Assembly: GCF_000332815.1 (NCBI RefSeq)
Contig: NZ_AOFD01000001.1
Span: 1 to 64,000 of the forward strand
DNA length: 64,000 bases
From: Arthrobacter nitrophenolicus
Lineage (GTDB): Bacteria > Actinomycetota > Actinomycetes > Actinomycetales > Micrococcaceae
Direction of reading: 5' to 3'
Made by a program: the position numbers and the translations under genes. Shown here one piece after another: positions 1 to 8,472 of the stretch. The notes under the pieces are model-generated. The model saw only the letters and a program-made list of their open reading frames with translations, did not search any database and was not told where the DNA came from. Within the stretch, counting starts at the first letter, position 1. The number at the start of each line of letters is the position of its first letter.

Positions 1-101
1 CTGCTGCGGCCGCCCCTGCGCCGCCGGCCGCGCCGGCAGCCGGCGGTAACGGCTCCACAGCGGTGCAGTCCAAGGAATCTGTGACGGCACAGGCCAAGTA
101 G
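1..101 (+). CDS. C-terminal end of an unidentified protein (partial)
   Basis: The window opens inside a gene. The frame with codons starting at base 3 reads an Ala/Pro-rich stretch and then a short polar tail ending in AQAK and TAG at 99-101. It is immediately followed by an intrinsic terminator, which supports a real gene end. The 32 visible residues are low complexity, so the family cannot be named. Such tails are common at the ends of large actinobacterial enzymes and membrane proteins. Confidence 0.55.
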   Translation, partial: AAAAPAPPAAPAAGGNGSTAVQSKESVTAQAK

Positions 102-113
102 CACGTGCAGCGC

Positions 114-156
114 CCGACGGCGGCTGTCCCCTTCGCGGGGATGGCCGCCGTTTTTT
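114..156 (+). terminator. Intrinsic terminator
   Basis: A 15-bp stem with two mismatches (116-130 against 135-149) closes on a TTCG tetraloop and is followed by six T (151-156). It lies 15 bp after the stop codon of the partial gene. This is a textbook rho-independent terminator. Confidence 0.85.
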
Positions 157-227
157 GTCCCGGCGGCCGTCCGGCCCGGACGCGCCACATTCCTGCGCCT
201 GGTCCTGCTGCCGGGACGCCTGCCTCC

Positions 228-233
228 TAGACT
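228..233 (+). promoter_or_regulatory. -10 box TAGACT, leaderless start
   Basis: TAGACT stands exactly 6 nt before the ATG at 240 and no Shine-Dalgarno sequence is present. This spacing is what a leaderless actinobacterial transcript needs, and it recurs at many genes in this window. Confidence 0.55.
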
Positions 234-239
234 GGGCTC

Positions 240-1183
240 ATGACTGCCGAAATGAACCTGCAGGCGCTTCTGGCGGGCATGCACCCCGTTCAGCGCGAAG
301 GGGAATATGTCTACGTCCTCTGGCCGCACGGACGGCCACTGGCAGCCGGCATCGAGGCTGCAGTAGCGAGGCTGAGGGCCTGACAGTTGTGTTGCCGCGG
401 GCTGAGGCGGACCGGCAGGGGCTCAGCTATGACTTTGTCGGAGCGTGGATCACGCTGCAGATCCACTCGGACCTCGAAGCGGTGGGCCTCACCGCGGCAG
501 TCAGCAGGGCCCTTTCGGAAGCCCGGATCAGCTGCAACGTCCTGGCGGGGTTCCACCACGACCACCTCCTGGTGCCGGTGGCGGATGCGCCCCGTGCCCT
601 TGAAGTCCTGGCCGAACTTGCTGCCAGGAACCGGGATGCACCGGCCCGGGAGCTGATGCTGCGCAGCGAGGATCCCTCAGACAGGGAGGCCATCCTTGCC
701 TTGACGGCCGAGGCTTTCGCCATTTCTCCGGCCACCGGACTGCCGGCAGGAGGTGAGCCGGTGGAAGTGGGTTTGCTGCGTGCACTCTTTGATGCGGAGG
801 AGTACCTCCCCCACCTCAGCGTAGTGGCCGTCCAGGACGGGGAGATCGTGGGCCACGTCATCAGCACCCGCGGTTGGGTGGGGGACCAGGGGCTCCTCGG
901 CCTTGGCCCCATCGGTGTCACTCCCCGGCTGCAGCGGCAGGGCATCGGTTCGGCACTCATGCGGGAGACAATCGACAGGGCAAACGCCGCGGGGGAACAC
1001 GGCATTGTCCTGCTTGGAAGCCCCGACTACTATGCCAGGTTCGGCTTTGTCCCGGCGTCCACCTTCGGTATCCAGGCGCCCGACCCGGCGTGGGGCGACT
1101 ACTTCCAGTTCCTGCCGCTCGCGCTATGGTCCGGCGGCGCCCACGGCACGTTCCGGTACGCCGCACCATTCTCACTCATCTGA
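240..1183 (+). CDS. ACT domain-GNAT acetyltransferase fusion (frameshifted)
   Basis: Two frames make one protein of about 314 residues. Residues 1-48 (MTAEMNLQAL...) run from ATG 240 and stop at TGA 381. The reading continues in the other frame from LTVVLPRAEA. Adding one C to the GCCTGA at 378-383 (GCCCTGA) restores a single ORF. The N-terminal half resembles the CASTOR-type ACT domain family of small ligand-binding proteins. The C-terminal half, from about residue 130, is a GNAT N-acetyltransferase with the acetyl-CoA loop region (LQRQGIGSALM) and the terminal YYARFGF motif. The substrate is unknown. An ACT sensor fused to a GNAT suggests amino-acid-responsive acetylation, but that is inference. 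The break is probably a sequencing error. Confidence 0.7.
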
Positions 1184-1203
1184 CGGGATACCATTGACCC
1201 GGC

Positions 1204-1277
1204 GCCCCAGTAGCCCAATTGGCAGAGGCATCGGACTTAAAATCCGCGTGTTGTGGGTTCGAGTCCCACCTGGGGTA
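1204..1277 (+). tRNA. tRNA with UAA anticodon, probably tRNA-Leu
   Basis: A full cloverleaf can be drawn. The 7-bp acceptor is 1204-1210 with 1270-1276 (first pair G-U), followed by discriminator A1277. The D stem is GCC/GGC, the anticodon loop is CTTAAAA giving UAA, and the T stem GTGGG/CCCAC holds TTCGAGT. CCA is not encoded. UAA reads Leu codon UUA, and A73 fits leucyl-tRNA synthetase identity. Oddly the variable loop has only 5 nt, so the tRNA has class I shape, whereas bacterial tRNA-Leu normally carries a long class II variable arm. It sits just upstream of the branched-chain amino-acid transporter genes. Confidence 0.85.
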
Positions 1278-1311
1278 CTTAGAGAAGCAGGAGACTTCGC
1301 GGTCTCCGGCA

Positions 1312-1342
1312 GGAAGCCGCCCGTATCCTACGGGCGGCTTCC
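1312..1342 (+). terminator. Hairpin terminator after the tRNA
   Basis: A perfect 14-bp stem (1312-1325 with 1329-1342) on a 3-nt loop is followed by GACGTTTAATT. The T-tract is poor but the stem is very stable. It is the likely terminator of the tRNA transcript and separates it from livK. Confidence 0.7.
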
Positions 1343-1495
1343 GACGTTTAATTCCACATATGCAACGACTGTTATAAGGATGTGACCTCACTCACTTATC
1401 TTCGCCTGTGATTTGCATTAGCTTGAAGCTACATCAGGAATACCTGATTTTTCGTGTCGAAGGCCGTTCGCACCTTTAGATCGAGGAGCTCGTAA

Positions 1496-2851
1496 ATGAC
1501 TTTATTCCCCCAGGCGGGAGCCCGCGCTGCCAAGCTGACAGCGCTTGGCATCGGCGTTGCCTTCATGGCAACGGCTTGCGGCGGTTCGTCCACACCCACG
1601 GCGACCGAAACCACCACTGGAGCAGCGGCGACCGGAATCGCGTGCCCGGCGCCGGGGTCAACCGGCGGAAGCAGCGCGGCGCCCACCAGCGGCGGCGGGG
1701 CCGTTCCGCCGTCGACCGGCAGTACCGAAACGCCGTTGAAGCTGGGCTCGCTGCTTCCCACCACCGGCTCGCTGTCCTACCTCGGCCCGCCGGAAATCGC
1801 CGGTGTGAACCTTGGCGTGAAGGAAGTCAATGACGCCGGCGGTGTCCTGGGCAAGCCCATCGAAGTGGTCCACCGGGATTCCGGCGATACCAAGACCGAT
1901 ATCGCCACGCAGTCCACCACCGCCCTGCTGGGCCAGGGAGTCAGCGCCATCATTGGTGCAGCCTCATCCGGTGTGTCCAAGACGGTGATCAACCAGATCA
2001 CCGGTGCGGGGGTCCTGCAGTTCTCCCCGGCCAACACGTCTCCGGACTTCACCACCTGGGATGACAAGGGCCTGTACTGGCGCACGGCTCCTTCCGATGT
2101 GCTGCAGGGCAAGGTCCTGGGCAACTACATGGCTACCTGCGGTGCCCAGACAGTGGGCATGATCGTCCTGAATGACGCCTACGGAACCGGCCTGGCCAAG
2201 AACATCAAGGCTGCCTTCGAGTCAGCAGGCGGCAAGGTTGTTGCCGAGGAGCTGTTCAACGAGGGCGACACCCAGTTCAGCAGCCAGGTGGACAAGGTCA
2301 TCGCGGCCAAGCCGGACGCAATCGCCCTGATCACCTTCGACCAGGCCAAGAGCATCGTGCCCCTGATCTCCGGCAAGGGAGTGAACCCCAACCAGCTGTT
2401 CATGGTCGATGGCAACACGTCCGACTACAGCAAGGACTTCCAGCCCGGCACCATGCTCGGGGCGCACGGCACTTTCCCCGGAACCTTCGCCAACGAGGCC
2501 TTCACGAAGAAGCTGCTGGAAGTTGATCCGGCGCTGAAGGACTTCACGTATGGCGGCGAATCCTACGATGCCGTGAACCTGATCGCCCTGGCTTCCGAAG
2601 CCGCCGGCAGCACCAGCGGCCCGGAAATCGCCAAGCAGCTCAAGGCGGTCTCCGAGTCGGGCGAGAAGTGCAACGACTTCGCCTCCTGCGTCACCCTGCT
2701 GCGTGAAGGCAAGGACATCGACTACGACGGCCAGTCGGGCCCCATCACCTTCTCCGACGCCGGTGACCCCACCGAGGCGTACATCGGTATCTACGAGTAC
2801 ACCGCAGACAACAAGCTGAAGCCGGTCCAGTCGGAATTCGGCAAGCTCTAG
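1496..2851 (+). CDS. livK: Branched-chain amino acid ABC transporter substrate-binding lipoprotein
   Basis: This is a periplasmic-binding-fold type 1 protein of 451 residues (Leu/Ile/Val-binding, or a related small amide or amino-acid ligand). A lipoprotein signal peptide ends in MATAC with lipidated Cys28. A Gly/Thr/Pro-rich linker follows to about residue 78, and the binding domain begins at the PLKLGSLLPTTGSLSYLGPP segment. The start is supported by GAGGAG at 1483-1488, 7 nt before ATG. A possible -10 TATAAG lies at 1374-1379. It faces the livHMGF operon tail to tail across a shared terminator, so the receptor is expressed from its own promoter, in keeping with the excess of receptor over permease usual in such systems. 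The ligand cannot be read from sequence. Confidence 0.9.
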   Translation: MTLFPQAGARAAKLTALGIGVAFMATACGGSSTPTATETTTGAAATGIACPAPGSTGGSSAAPTSGGGAVPPSTGSTETPLKLGSLLPTTGSLSYLGPPEIAGVNLGVKEVNDAGGVLGKPIEVVHRDSGDTKTDIATQSTTALLGQGVSAIIGAASSGVSKTVINQITGAGVLQFSPANTSPDFTTWDDKGLYWRTAPSDVLQGKVLGNYMATCGAQTVGMIVLNDAYGTGLAKNIKAAFESAGGKVVAEELFNEGDTQFSSQVDKVIAAKPDAIALITFDQAKSIVPLISGKGVNPNQLFMVDGNTSDYSKDFQPGTMLGAHGTFPGTFANEAFTKKLLEVDPALKDFTYGGESYDAVNLIALASEAAGSTSGPEIAKQLKAVSESGEKCNDFASCVTLLREGKDIDYDGQSGPITFSDAGDPTEAYIGIYEYTADNKLKPVQSEFGKL

Positions 2852-2866
2852 CAATCGGCTGAACGC

Positions 2867-2910
2867 ACACAAAGGAGCCCCCGTCCTGCCGGACGGGGGC
2901 TCCTTTGTGT
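2867..2910. terminator. Bidirectional terminator between livK and livF
   Basis: A perfect stem of about 20 bp (left arm ends at 2886, right arm starts at 2891, loop TGCC) has AAA on the left and TTT on the right, so it can end transcription from both convergent genes. Confidence 0.9.
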
Positions 2911-2921
2911 CCTGCCCGTTG

Positions 2922-3697
2922 TTACTCGACGGTGTCGGCCAGGGTTCCGAGGTAAAGCTGGATGACCTTGGGATCCTTCATCAGTTCACGGCCGGTACCC
3001 GTGTAGGCATCGCGGCCCTGGTCCAGGACGTAGCCGCGGTCGCAGATCTGCAGGCAGCGGCGCGCGTTCTGCTCCACCATGATCACGGACACCCCCGCAC
3101 GGTTGATCTCGTGCACGCGCAGGAACGTTTCGTCCTGCTTGACGGGAGAGAGGCCTGCGGAGGCTCATCCAGGAGGAGCACGGCCGGGTCCATCATCAGG
3201 GCGCGGCCCATGGCCACCATCTGCCGCTCACCGCCGGACAGCGAACCGGCGCGCTGGGCACGCCTCTTGCCCAGCTCGGGGAAGAGGCTGGTGACAAAGT
3301 CGAACCGCTGCGCGAAGTCCTTGGGCCGCTGGAACATGCCCATCTGGAGGTTCTCCTCGATGGTCAGCGTGGAAAACACGTTGTTGGTCTGCGGGACGAA
3401 TCCGACGCCGCGCGTCACCAGCTTGTTGGCCTTCAACCCGGTGATGTCCTGGCCCCGGACCACTACCGTGCCCGAGTGGACCTTCACCAGGCCGAACATG
3501 GCCTTCAGGAGGGTGGACTTGCCGGCGCCGTTCGGCCCGATGATGCCGATCAGCTCACCCTTGCGGGCCTCAATGCTGCAGCCGTTGAGGATGTTGACCC
3601 CGGGCAGGTACCCCGCCACCAGGTCGGTGACTTTCACAACGGCGTCACCGCTGCTGACAGGCTGGGCGGCCGGGACCGCGCTCGTGCTGCTGCTCAT
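2922..3697 (-). CDS. livF: Branched-chain amino acid ABC transporter ATP-binding protein LivF (frameshifted)
   Basis: This is the second ATPase of the Liv transporter, about 258 residues when restored. Walker A (GPNGAGKST) lies near residue 54, the signature LSGGERQM near 153, and Walker B (AVLLLDEP) near 173. After DEP the frame breaks. The + strand at 3161-3164 reads AGGC where AGGGC is expected, that is, one C lost on the coding strand from GAGCCCTCC. Restoring it gives LLLDEPSAGLSP, then the H-loop region and the normal C-terminus VIQLYLGTLADTVE. Its ATG overlaps the livG stop as ATGA, so it is translationally coupled and last in the operon. A loss of function is unlikely to be real because everything after the break is conserved. 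Confidence 0.88.
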
Positions 3698-4761
3698 TTG
3701 GTGTCCCTTTCCGTACTGCCGTGCCGGCCGCTGTGGTCCCCGTGGGGGCCTTCCGTGGTCCGGGGGCGGGCTTCCTCTTCCGCCACGGTGTCAAGCGAAA
3801 TGATGCCCGCGTTTTCGGTGCCAACGATCGACTCTTCATCCGCCACAAGCTCTGCGGCAAGCTCCTTGATGCCCTCGGAGTCGCCGAGATCGACGTCGTG
3901 GTGGGCGCCCAGGTACGCGTCGATGACTGCAGGGTTCTTCATGACCTCGCCGGGCGGGCCTTCCGCCACCACCTTGCCTTCGGCCATGACCACCACCCAG
4001 TCGGCAATGTGCCGGACCATGTGCATGTCGTGTTCCACGAACAGGACGGTCATGCCTTCGGCCTTCAGGTTCTTGATGTGGTCAAGCAGCGACTGGGTCA
4101 GGGCCGGGTTGACGCCTGCCATGGGCTCGTCAAGCATGACCAGCTTCGGCTGCACCATGAGGGACCGTGCCATTTCCAGGAGCTTGCGCTGGCCGCCGGA
4201 GAGGGATGCCGCGTAGTCATCCTTTTTGGCGTCAAGCTTGAACTTCTCCAGAAGCACGTTTGCCTGGGCAGTGATCTCCTTCTCCCGGCCGCCCCAGATG
4301 CCCTTGAACAAGGCCCTGGACAGGCGCTCGCCGGGCTGGTTGGCCGCGCCGAGCCGCATGTTCTCCATGACCGTCAGCTTGCCCATAACCTTGGTCAGCT
4401 GGAAGGTCCGCACCATGCCCATGCGCGCCACCTTGTACGGTGACACCCCGGCGATGCTCTTGCCCTCGAACTGCCACTTTCCGCTGTTGGGCGTATCGAA
4501 TCCGGTCAGCAGGTTGAACAGGGTGGTCTTGCCCGCCCCGTTGGGACCAATCAGGGCCGTGATCTTGTGCCTGGGGATTTCGAGGTACTCCACGTCCACG
4601 GCGTTGATGCCGCCGAAGCTGCGGGTCACGTTTTCCGCGACGACGATGGGGTCGCGTTTCTTGCAGCCGGGACCCACTTCCCCGGCGGCGATCGGCCGGG
4701 TATCGGTCATGAAGTCCGGGGTGCTCCCGGCGGCTGCCGGTACTTCGCTGTGCATGCTCAT
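3694..4761 (-). CDS. livG: Branched-chain amino acid ABC transporter ATP-binding protein LivG
   Basis: First ATPase of the transporter, 355 residues. The start at 4761 (MSMHSEV) overlaps the livM stop as ATGA; a longer frame upstream overlaps livM and is rejected. Walker A (GPNGAGKTT) is near residue 63, the signature LSGGQRKLLEMARSL near 178 and Walker B (KLVMLDEPMAG) near 197. The H-loop is FVEHD. The usual LivG end, AYLGAHH, is followed by about 70 extra acidic residues rich in Glu/Asp and then a polar Arg/His tail. That tail is not part of the fold and may be disordered. The ATP-binding core is intact, so the pair with LivF should power uptake. Confidence 0.92.
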   Translation of the reverse strand: MSMHSEVPAAAGSTPDFMTDTRPIAAGEVGPGCKKRDPIVVAENVTRSFGGINAVDVEYLEIPRHKITALIGPNGAGKTTLFNLLTGFDTPNSGKWQFEGKSIAGVSPYKVARMGMVRTFQLTKVMGKLTVMENMRLGAANQPGERLSRALFKGIWGGREKEITAQANVLLEKFKLDAKKDDYAASLSGGQRKLLEMARSLMVQPKLVMLDEPMAGVNPALTQSLLDHIKNLKAEGMTVLFVEHDMHMVRHIADWVVVMAEGKVVAEGPPGEVMKNPAVIDAYLGAHHDVDLGDSEGIKELAAELVADEESIVGTENAGIISLDTVAEEEARPRTTEGPHGDHSGRHGSTERDTK

Positions 4762-5726
4762 GCGAACGCCAGCTCCTTCTTGTTTCCGAAGACGCCCTGG
4801 GGCCTGAAGATCATCAGCAGCATCAGTGCGACGCCCACCAGGATGTAGCGCAGCTGGCCCGCCTGGACGGTGTTCAGCCACGTAATGGTGCCCGATTCGA
4901 TCAGGCCGTAGAGGATGCCCTGGGTCAGTGACAGGACCACCCAGAAGATCATGGCGCCGATGACCGGTCCCAGGACTGTGGCCAGGCCGCCCAGCAGCAG
5001 GCACGTGTAAAGGAAGAACGTCAGTTCCGTGCCGTAGTTGGCAGGCTGCACCGCTCCGCGGGGGAGGGTGAAGACCATTCCGGCGAGAGCCCCGAGCACA
5101 CCGCCGATGACCAGTGCCTGCATCTTGTAGGCGTAGACGTTCTTGCCCAGTGAACGGACCGCGTTCTCATCCTCGCGGATGCCCTTCAGGACACGGCCCC
5201 AGGGGCTGCGCATCAGCAGCCATACCAGCGTGCAGCACACGACCACCAGCCCCCAGCCGATAACCCGGATGAAGAAGTCGCGGTTGTTCATGCCGAAGTA
5301 GGACCCCTCGGGGAAGGGGTTCATGGCGTAGAAGCCGCCCTCGAACGCTGCCAGGCCGTTGGCGGAGCCGGTGACGGATGTGAGCTGGTTGGTGGTGACG
5401 ATGTAGCGGACGATTTCCGCGGCCGCGATGGTGACGATGGCCAGGTAGTCCGCCCGGAGCCGCAGGGTGGGGATGCCCAGGAGCAGGGCAAAGATTGCCG
5501 AGGCGGTGATGGCTATCAGCAGCCCGAGGAAGAACGGCACTCCGAAGGTAAGGGTGGAGATGGCGAACCCGTAGGCCCCCACCGCCATGAAGCCGGCCTG
5601 CCCGAAATTCAGCAGGCCGGAGTAGCCGAAGTGGACTGCGAGGCCGAGCGCGGCCAGTGCATAGGCGGCCGTGGTGGGGCTGAAGATTTCACCCGCGGCG
5701 CTGGCAAAAATGAATCCAAAATCCAT
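4758..5726 (-). CDS. livM: Branched-chain amino acid ABC transporter permease LivM
   Basis: Integral membrane permease of 322 residues with about eight to nine hydrophobic segments and the conserved family start YSGLLNFGQAGFMAVGAYG. The EAA-like cytoplasmic loop is around GRVLKGIREDENAVRSLGKN. It starts at ATG 5726 with AGGAA upstream, 9 bp after the livH stop, and its stop overlaps livG. With LivH it forms the membrane channel of the importer. Confidence 0.92.
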   Translation of the reverse strand: MDFGFIFASAAGEIFSPTTAAYALAALGLAVHFGYSGLLNFGQAGFMAVGAYGFAISTLTFGVPFFLGLLIAITASAIFALLLGIPTLRLRADYLAIVTIAAAEIVRYIVTTNQLTSVTGSANGLAAFEGGFYAMNPFPEGSYFGMNNRDFFIRVIGWGLVVVCCTLVWLLMRSPWGRVLKGIREDENAVRSLGKNVYAYKMQALVIGGVLGALAGMVFTLPRGAVQPANYGTELTFFLYTCLLLGGLATVLGPVIGAMIFWVVLSLTQGILYGLIESGTITWLNTVQAGQLRYILVGVALMLLMIFRPQGVFGNKKELAFA

Positions 5727-5735
5727 GTCTGTTTC

Positions 5736-7076
5736 CTAACCCACGCGCTCGCGACGGCCCAGGATGCCCTGTGGCCGGAACAAGAGGACAACGATCATGA
5801 TGAACAGGGCGCCTACGTACTTCAGGTCGGCGGCAAGGCCAAACACCGTGGTCAGCTCCACGAAAATGCCCACGATGATCGAACCGATCAGGGCTCCGAA
5901 CACGGTACCGAGGCCGCCCAGCGTGACGCCTGCGAAAATGAGCAGGAGGATGGCCGAGCCCATGTCGAAAGTGACGCCGGGCCGGTAGTAGGCCCAAAGG
6001 ATGCCGCCGAGCGCAGCGAGCATGCCGCCGGTGATCCACACGAGCCGGATCACGGCGTCCACGTCAATGCCGGAAGCGGCGGCCAGCGCCGGGTTGTCCG
6101 CCACTGCGCGGGTGGCCTTGCCCAGCCTGGTCTTGAGCAGCACGATGCCGATCAGGGCGATCACCACCGCGCTGATGCCCAGCGACCAGAGGTTGTTGGG
6201 CGAGATGGATACCGGGCCCAGCTGGATTTCGGGGCTCTGGGCATACGGAAGCTGTTGCGTGGCGCCGCCGAAGTAAAACTGGATGACGTAACGGACGGCC
6301 AGCGCGAGGCCGATGCTGACAATCATCATGGGCACCAGGCCGGTCCCGCGGCGCCGCAGCGGCCGCCACAGGCCCCTGTCCTGGGCATACCCGAACAGGG
6401 CACCGCCCAGCAGGGACAGGATCAGTGCCAGCCAGAAGGGCAGCCCGGCCGCGTTGAACGCGAACACCAGCACCGCGCCCAGCGTCACCATCTCACCGTG
6501 GGCGAAGTTGGTGAGCCCGGTGGTTCCGAAAATCAGGGACAGTCCCACCGACGCCAGCGCGAGGAGCAGGCCGAAGCTCAGTCCTGCCACGAGGCGGTTG
6601 AGCAGGTTCTGCCCGAAATCCTGCTCCTGGACCACGATGCCCTTGCCGAAGGCAAAGATCACTGACAGGTTCGAGGTCTGGCTGAAGGTGACCTCACGCG
6701 GGTTTTCTTGCCCCTCGGCGAGCTTGATGCCTTCAGGCAGGGTGGATTCGTCCAGTTCCACGGTGTAGGTGCCCTGCTCGGGCACGCCGATGTTCCAGGA
6801 GCCGTTCGCTGACGACTTGGCCGTGCCGGTGAAGTCGCCCTTCTTTGCCGTGATGGTCACATCCGCCAGGGGTGCGCGGGTGTCGTCGCGGAGGAAGCCG
6901 CTGATGTTGTTCTGGAAGGTCTGGTTCGACGGGGATGGTGTCGGTGCTGGGGAAGCGGCCTGGGTTGCCGGTGCTGCGAGGAGGAGGATCGCCAGGATGG
7001 TTGCACTGATGGCTCCCATGATTCCCGGCAACCCCCGGCGTCGTCCGGCCGGCTGGCCGTGGGGTGTACTTCTCAA
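5736..7076 (-). CDS. livH: Branched-chain amino acid ABC transporter permease LivH with N-terminal extracytoplasmic domain
   Basis: 446 residues, far longer than the usual LivH of about 290. Residues 1-42 look like a signal peptide (RRR n-region, then ISATILAILLLAAPA). Residues about 50-130 form a small beta-rich domain of the carboxypeptidase-regulatory type (SGFLRDDTRAPLADVTITAKKG...GSWNIGVPEQGTYTVELD). The LivH permease core follows from about residue 150 (LVAGLSFGLLLALASVGLSLIFGTTGLTNFAHGEMV). The start is taken as TTG 7076 because GGAGG stands 9 nt upstream; ATG 7017-7019 is an alternative that would still keep a signal peptide. It is first in the livHMGF operon. The extra domain should lie outside the membrane, where it could interact with the LivK lipoprotein; that role is inference. 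Confidence 0.85.
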   Translation of the reverse strand: MRSTPHGQPAGRRRGLPGIMGAISATILAILLLAAPATQAASPAPTPSPSNQTFQNNISGFLRDDTRAPLADVTITAKKGDFTGTAKSSANGSWNIGVPEQGTYTVELDESTLPEGIKLAEGQENPREVTFSQTSNLSVIFAFGKGIVVQEQDFGQNLLNRLVAGLSFGLLLALASVGLSLIFGTTGLTNFAHGEMVTLGAVLVFAFNAAGLPFWLALILSLLGGALFGYAQDRGLWRPLRRRGTGLVPMMIVSIGLALAVRYVIQFYFGGATQQLPYAQSPEIQLGPVSISPNNLWSLGISAVVIALIGIVLLKTRLGKATRAVADNPALAAASGIDVDAVIRLVWITGGMLAALGGILWAYYRPGVTFDMGSAILLLIFAGVTLGGLGTVFGALIGSIIVGIFVELTTVFGLAADLKYVGALFIMIVVLLFRPQGILGRRERVG

Positions 7077-7499
7077 AATGAAAAACCTCCACTTGGGGGC
7101 GGTCTCGGCTGCGCCATTGCAGCCGCTGCGAACGGACGCAGGGCGGGGAGGCGCCATCTCGCCCGGCACCTTCACGCATGTGAGTTCCGTCACCCTGCTT
7201 GGCTTATGCTACAGCGCGCGGGATGCCGCAAATGCCGAGGTCCAGGCCTTGTTGGTAGCGATCAGGTAACAACTCCGGCAGCCCGGGCGCGCAAACGGGA
7301 GGAGCGCCCCAAGAAACCTTTGTTGAGCCACGGTATTTTCCAGGCGGCAGGGTGCAGCCGGGCTTGGGCAACGGCACCGGCCAGCGTCACGGTTGCGTTG
7401 CATAGCCGCCCGTTCGGGAACTTTCAGGGGTGTATTGGCGTGGTAATTGGTACCGTAAACCTTAAGGTTCACATCACACCCACACGGAGGAATCCAGCA
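7077..7499. other. Intergenic region between divergent livH and the Bax-inhibitor-like gene
   Basis: About 420 bp without a credible gene. It must hold the promoters of livHMGF (minus) and of the gene at 7500 (plus). A TAGCAT-like -10 on the minus strand lies at 7206-7211, and a TTGTT-N14-AACAA inverted repeat at 7249-7272 could be an operator. Neither is strong. On the plus strand TTGGCG at 7435 followed by TAAACC at 7456 is a weak promoter candidate. I see no riboswitch or RNA gene here. Confidence 0.35.
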
Positions 7500-8371
7500 A
7501 TGGCACTTGGCGGCAACCCGATCTTCAACGGAAAGAATTTCCGTGGAGCCACCCAGGCACCGCCTGTCCCGCAGGCTCCCTACGGCCAGGCTCCTTACGG
7601 CCAGGCTCCTTACGGCCAGCAGGGCTGGAACGCCCAGCCGCAGGGTATGACGGACGAGCAGCTGCAGCAGATGTACAGCCGGCCCTCCGCCGGCCCCGCT
7701 GACACCGGGCGGATGACGATCGACGACGTCATCGTCAAGACGGCGGCCTGCCTCGGAGTGCTGCTCGCCGGTGCCGCTGTCACCATGGTGGTGGGCCTGA
7801 GCCTGGCATCCCTGCTGATGGTCGTCGGTGCGCTCGGCGGCTTCGTCCTGGCGCTCGTCAACACGTTCAAGAAGCAGCCGTCCCCGGCCCTGATTCTTGC
7901 CTACGCAGGCCTCGAAGGCCTCTTCCTCGGCGGCCTCACCCGCGTCCTTGACACCATGTACCCGGGCGTTGGCCTCCAGGCCGTCCTCGGCACCCTGTCC
8001 GTCTTCACCGTGACGCTTGTCCTGTTCAAGAGCGGCAAGGTGCGCGCCACACCCAAGGCCATGAAGTTCTTCATGATCGCCTCATTGGCTACGCGCTCTT
8101 CTCCGTGGTCAACCTCGTCATGATGCTGACCGGCCTTACCTCGGAACCCTTCGGGTTGCGAAGCGGCATCATCGGCGTCGTCATCGGCATCCTGGCCATC
8201 GGCCTCGCGGCATTCTCGCTGGTCATGGACTTCACCAGCATCGAAGCCGGCGTCCGCAGCGGCGCCCCGCAGCGCTTCTCGTGGACGGCCGCGTTTGGCC
8301 TGACCGTCACCCTGGTCTGGCTGTACGTGGAAATCATCCGCCTGCTGGCCATCCTCCGCGGCGAGGAGTAA
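7500..8371 (+). CDS. Bax inhibitor-1/YccA family membrane protein (frameshifted)
   Basis: About 290 residues when restored. ATG 7500 has GGAGG at 7486-7490. Residues 1-75 are polar and Pro/Gln/Gly-rich with three APYGQ repeats. Then come about seven hydrophobic segments, the layout of the BI-1/YccA/YetJ family of pH-sensitive calcium-leak or protease-inhibitor membrane proteins. The frame breaks at 8080-8081 where ATGATCGCCTCATT is read; one more C (GCCCTC) gives MIALIGYALFSVV and continues to EIIRLLAILRGEE at 8371. It stands alone between livH and the gal genes and ends at a strong terminator. The physiological role is unknown in actinobacteria. Confidence 0.82.
7572..7616 (+). repeat. Three tandem 15-bp units encoding QAPYG repeats
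   Basis: The unit CAGGCTCCYTACGGC occurs three times in a row with one variable base (C in the first copy, T in the other two). It codes for the flexible N-terminal tail of the Bax-inhibitor-like protein and could vary in copy number between strains. Confidence 0.85.
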
Positions 8372-8410
8372 CCGGCAAGGCGGTACCGCCGCCGGAACCC
8401 GAACAGCAAC

Positions 8411-8444
8411 GGAGGGCCCCACCAGATTCCTGGTGGGGCCCTCC
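8411..8444. terminator. Bidirectional terminator before galK
   Basis: A perfect 15-bp GC-rich stem (8411-8425 with 8430-8444) on a 4-nt loop lies between two convergent genes. There is no strong T-tract, which is common for high-GC actinobacteria. Confidence 0.8.
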
Positions 8445-8472
8445 GTCTGCCTGCGCCCGGGCGTCCTGCGGC

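Noticed and set aside
1176..1391. Minus-strand 71-residue ORF across the tRNA
   Set aside because: It is an antisense reading of the tRNA and its terminator, a frequent spurious database protein.
4762..5004. Longer LivG frame starting at 5004
   Set aside because: It overlaps livM fully and encodes no family residues; the ATGA overlap at 4758-4761 is the proper junction.
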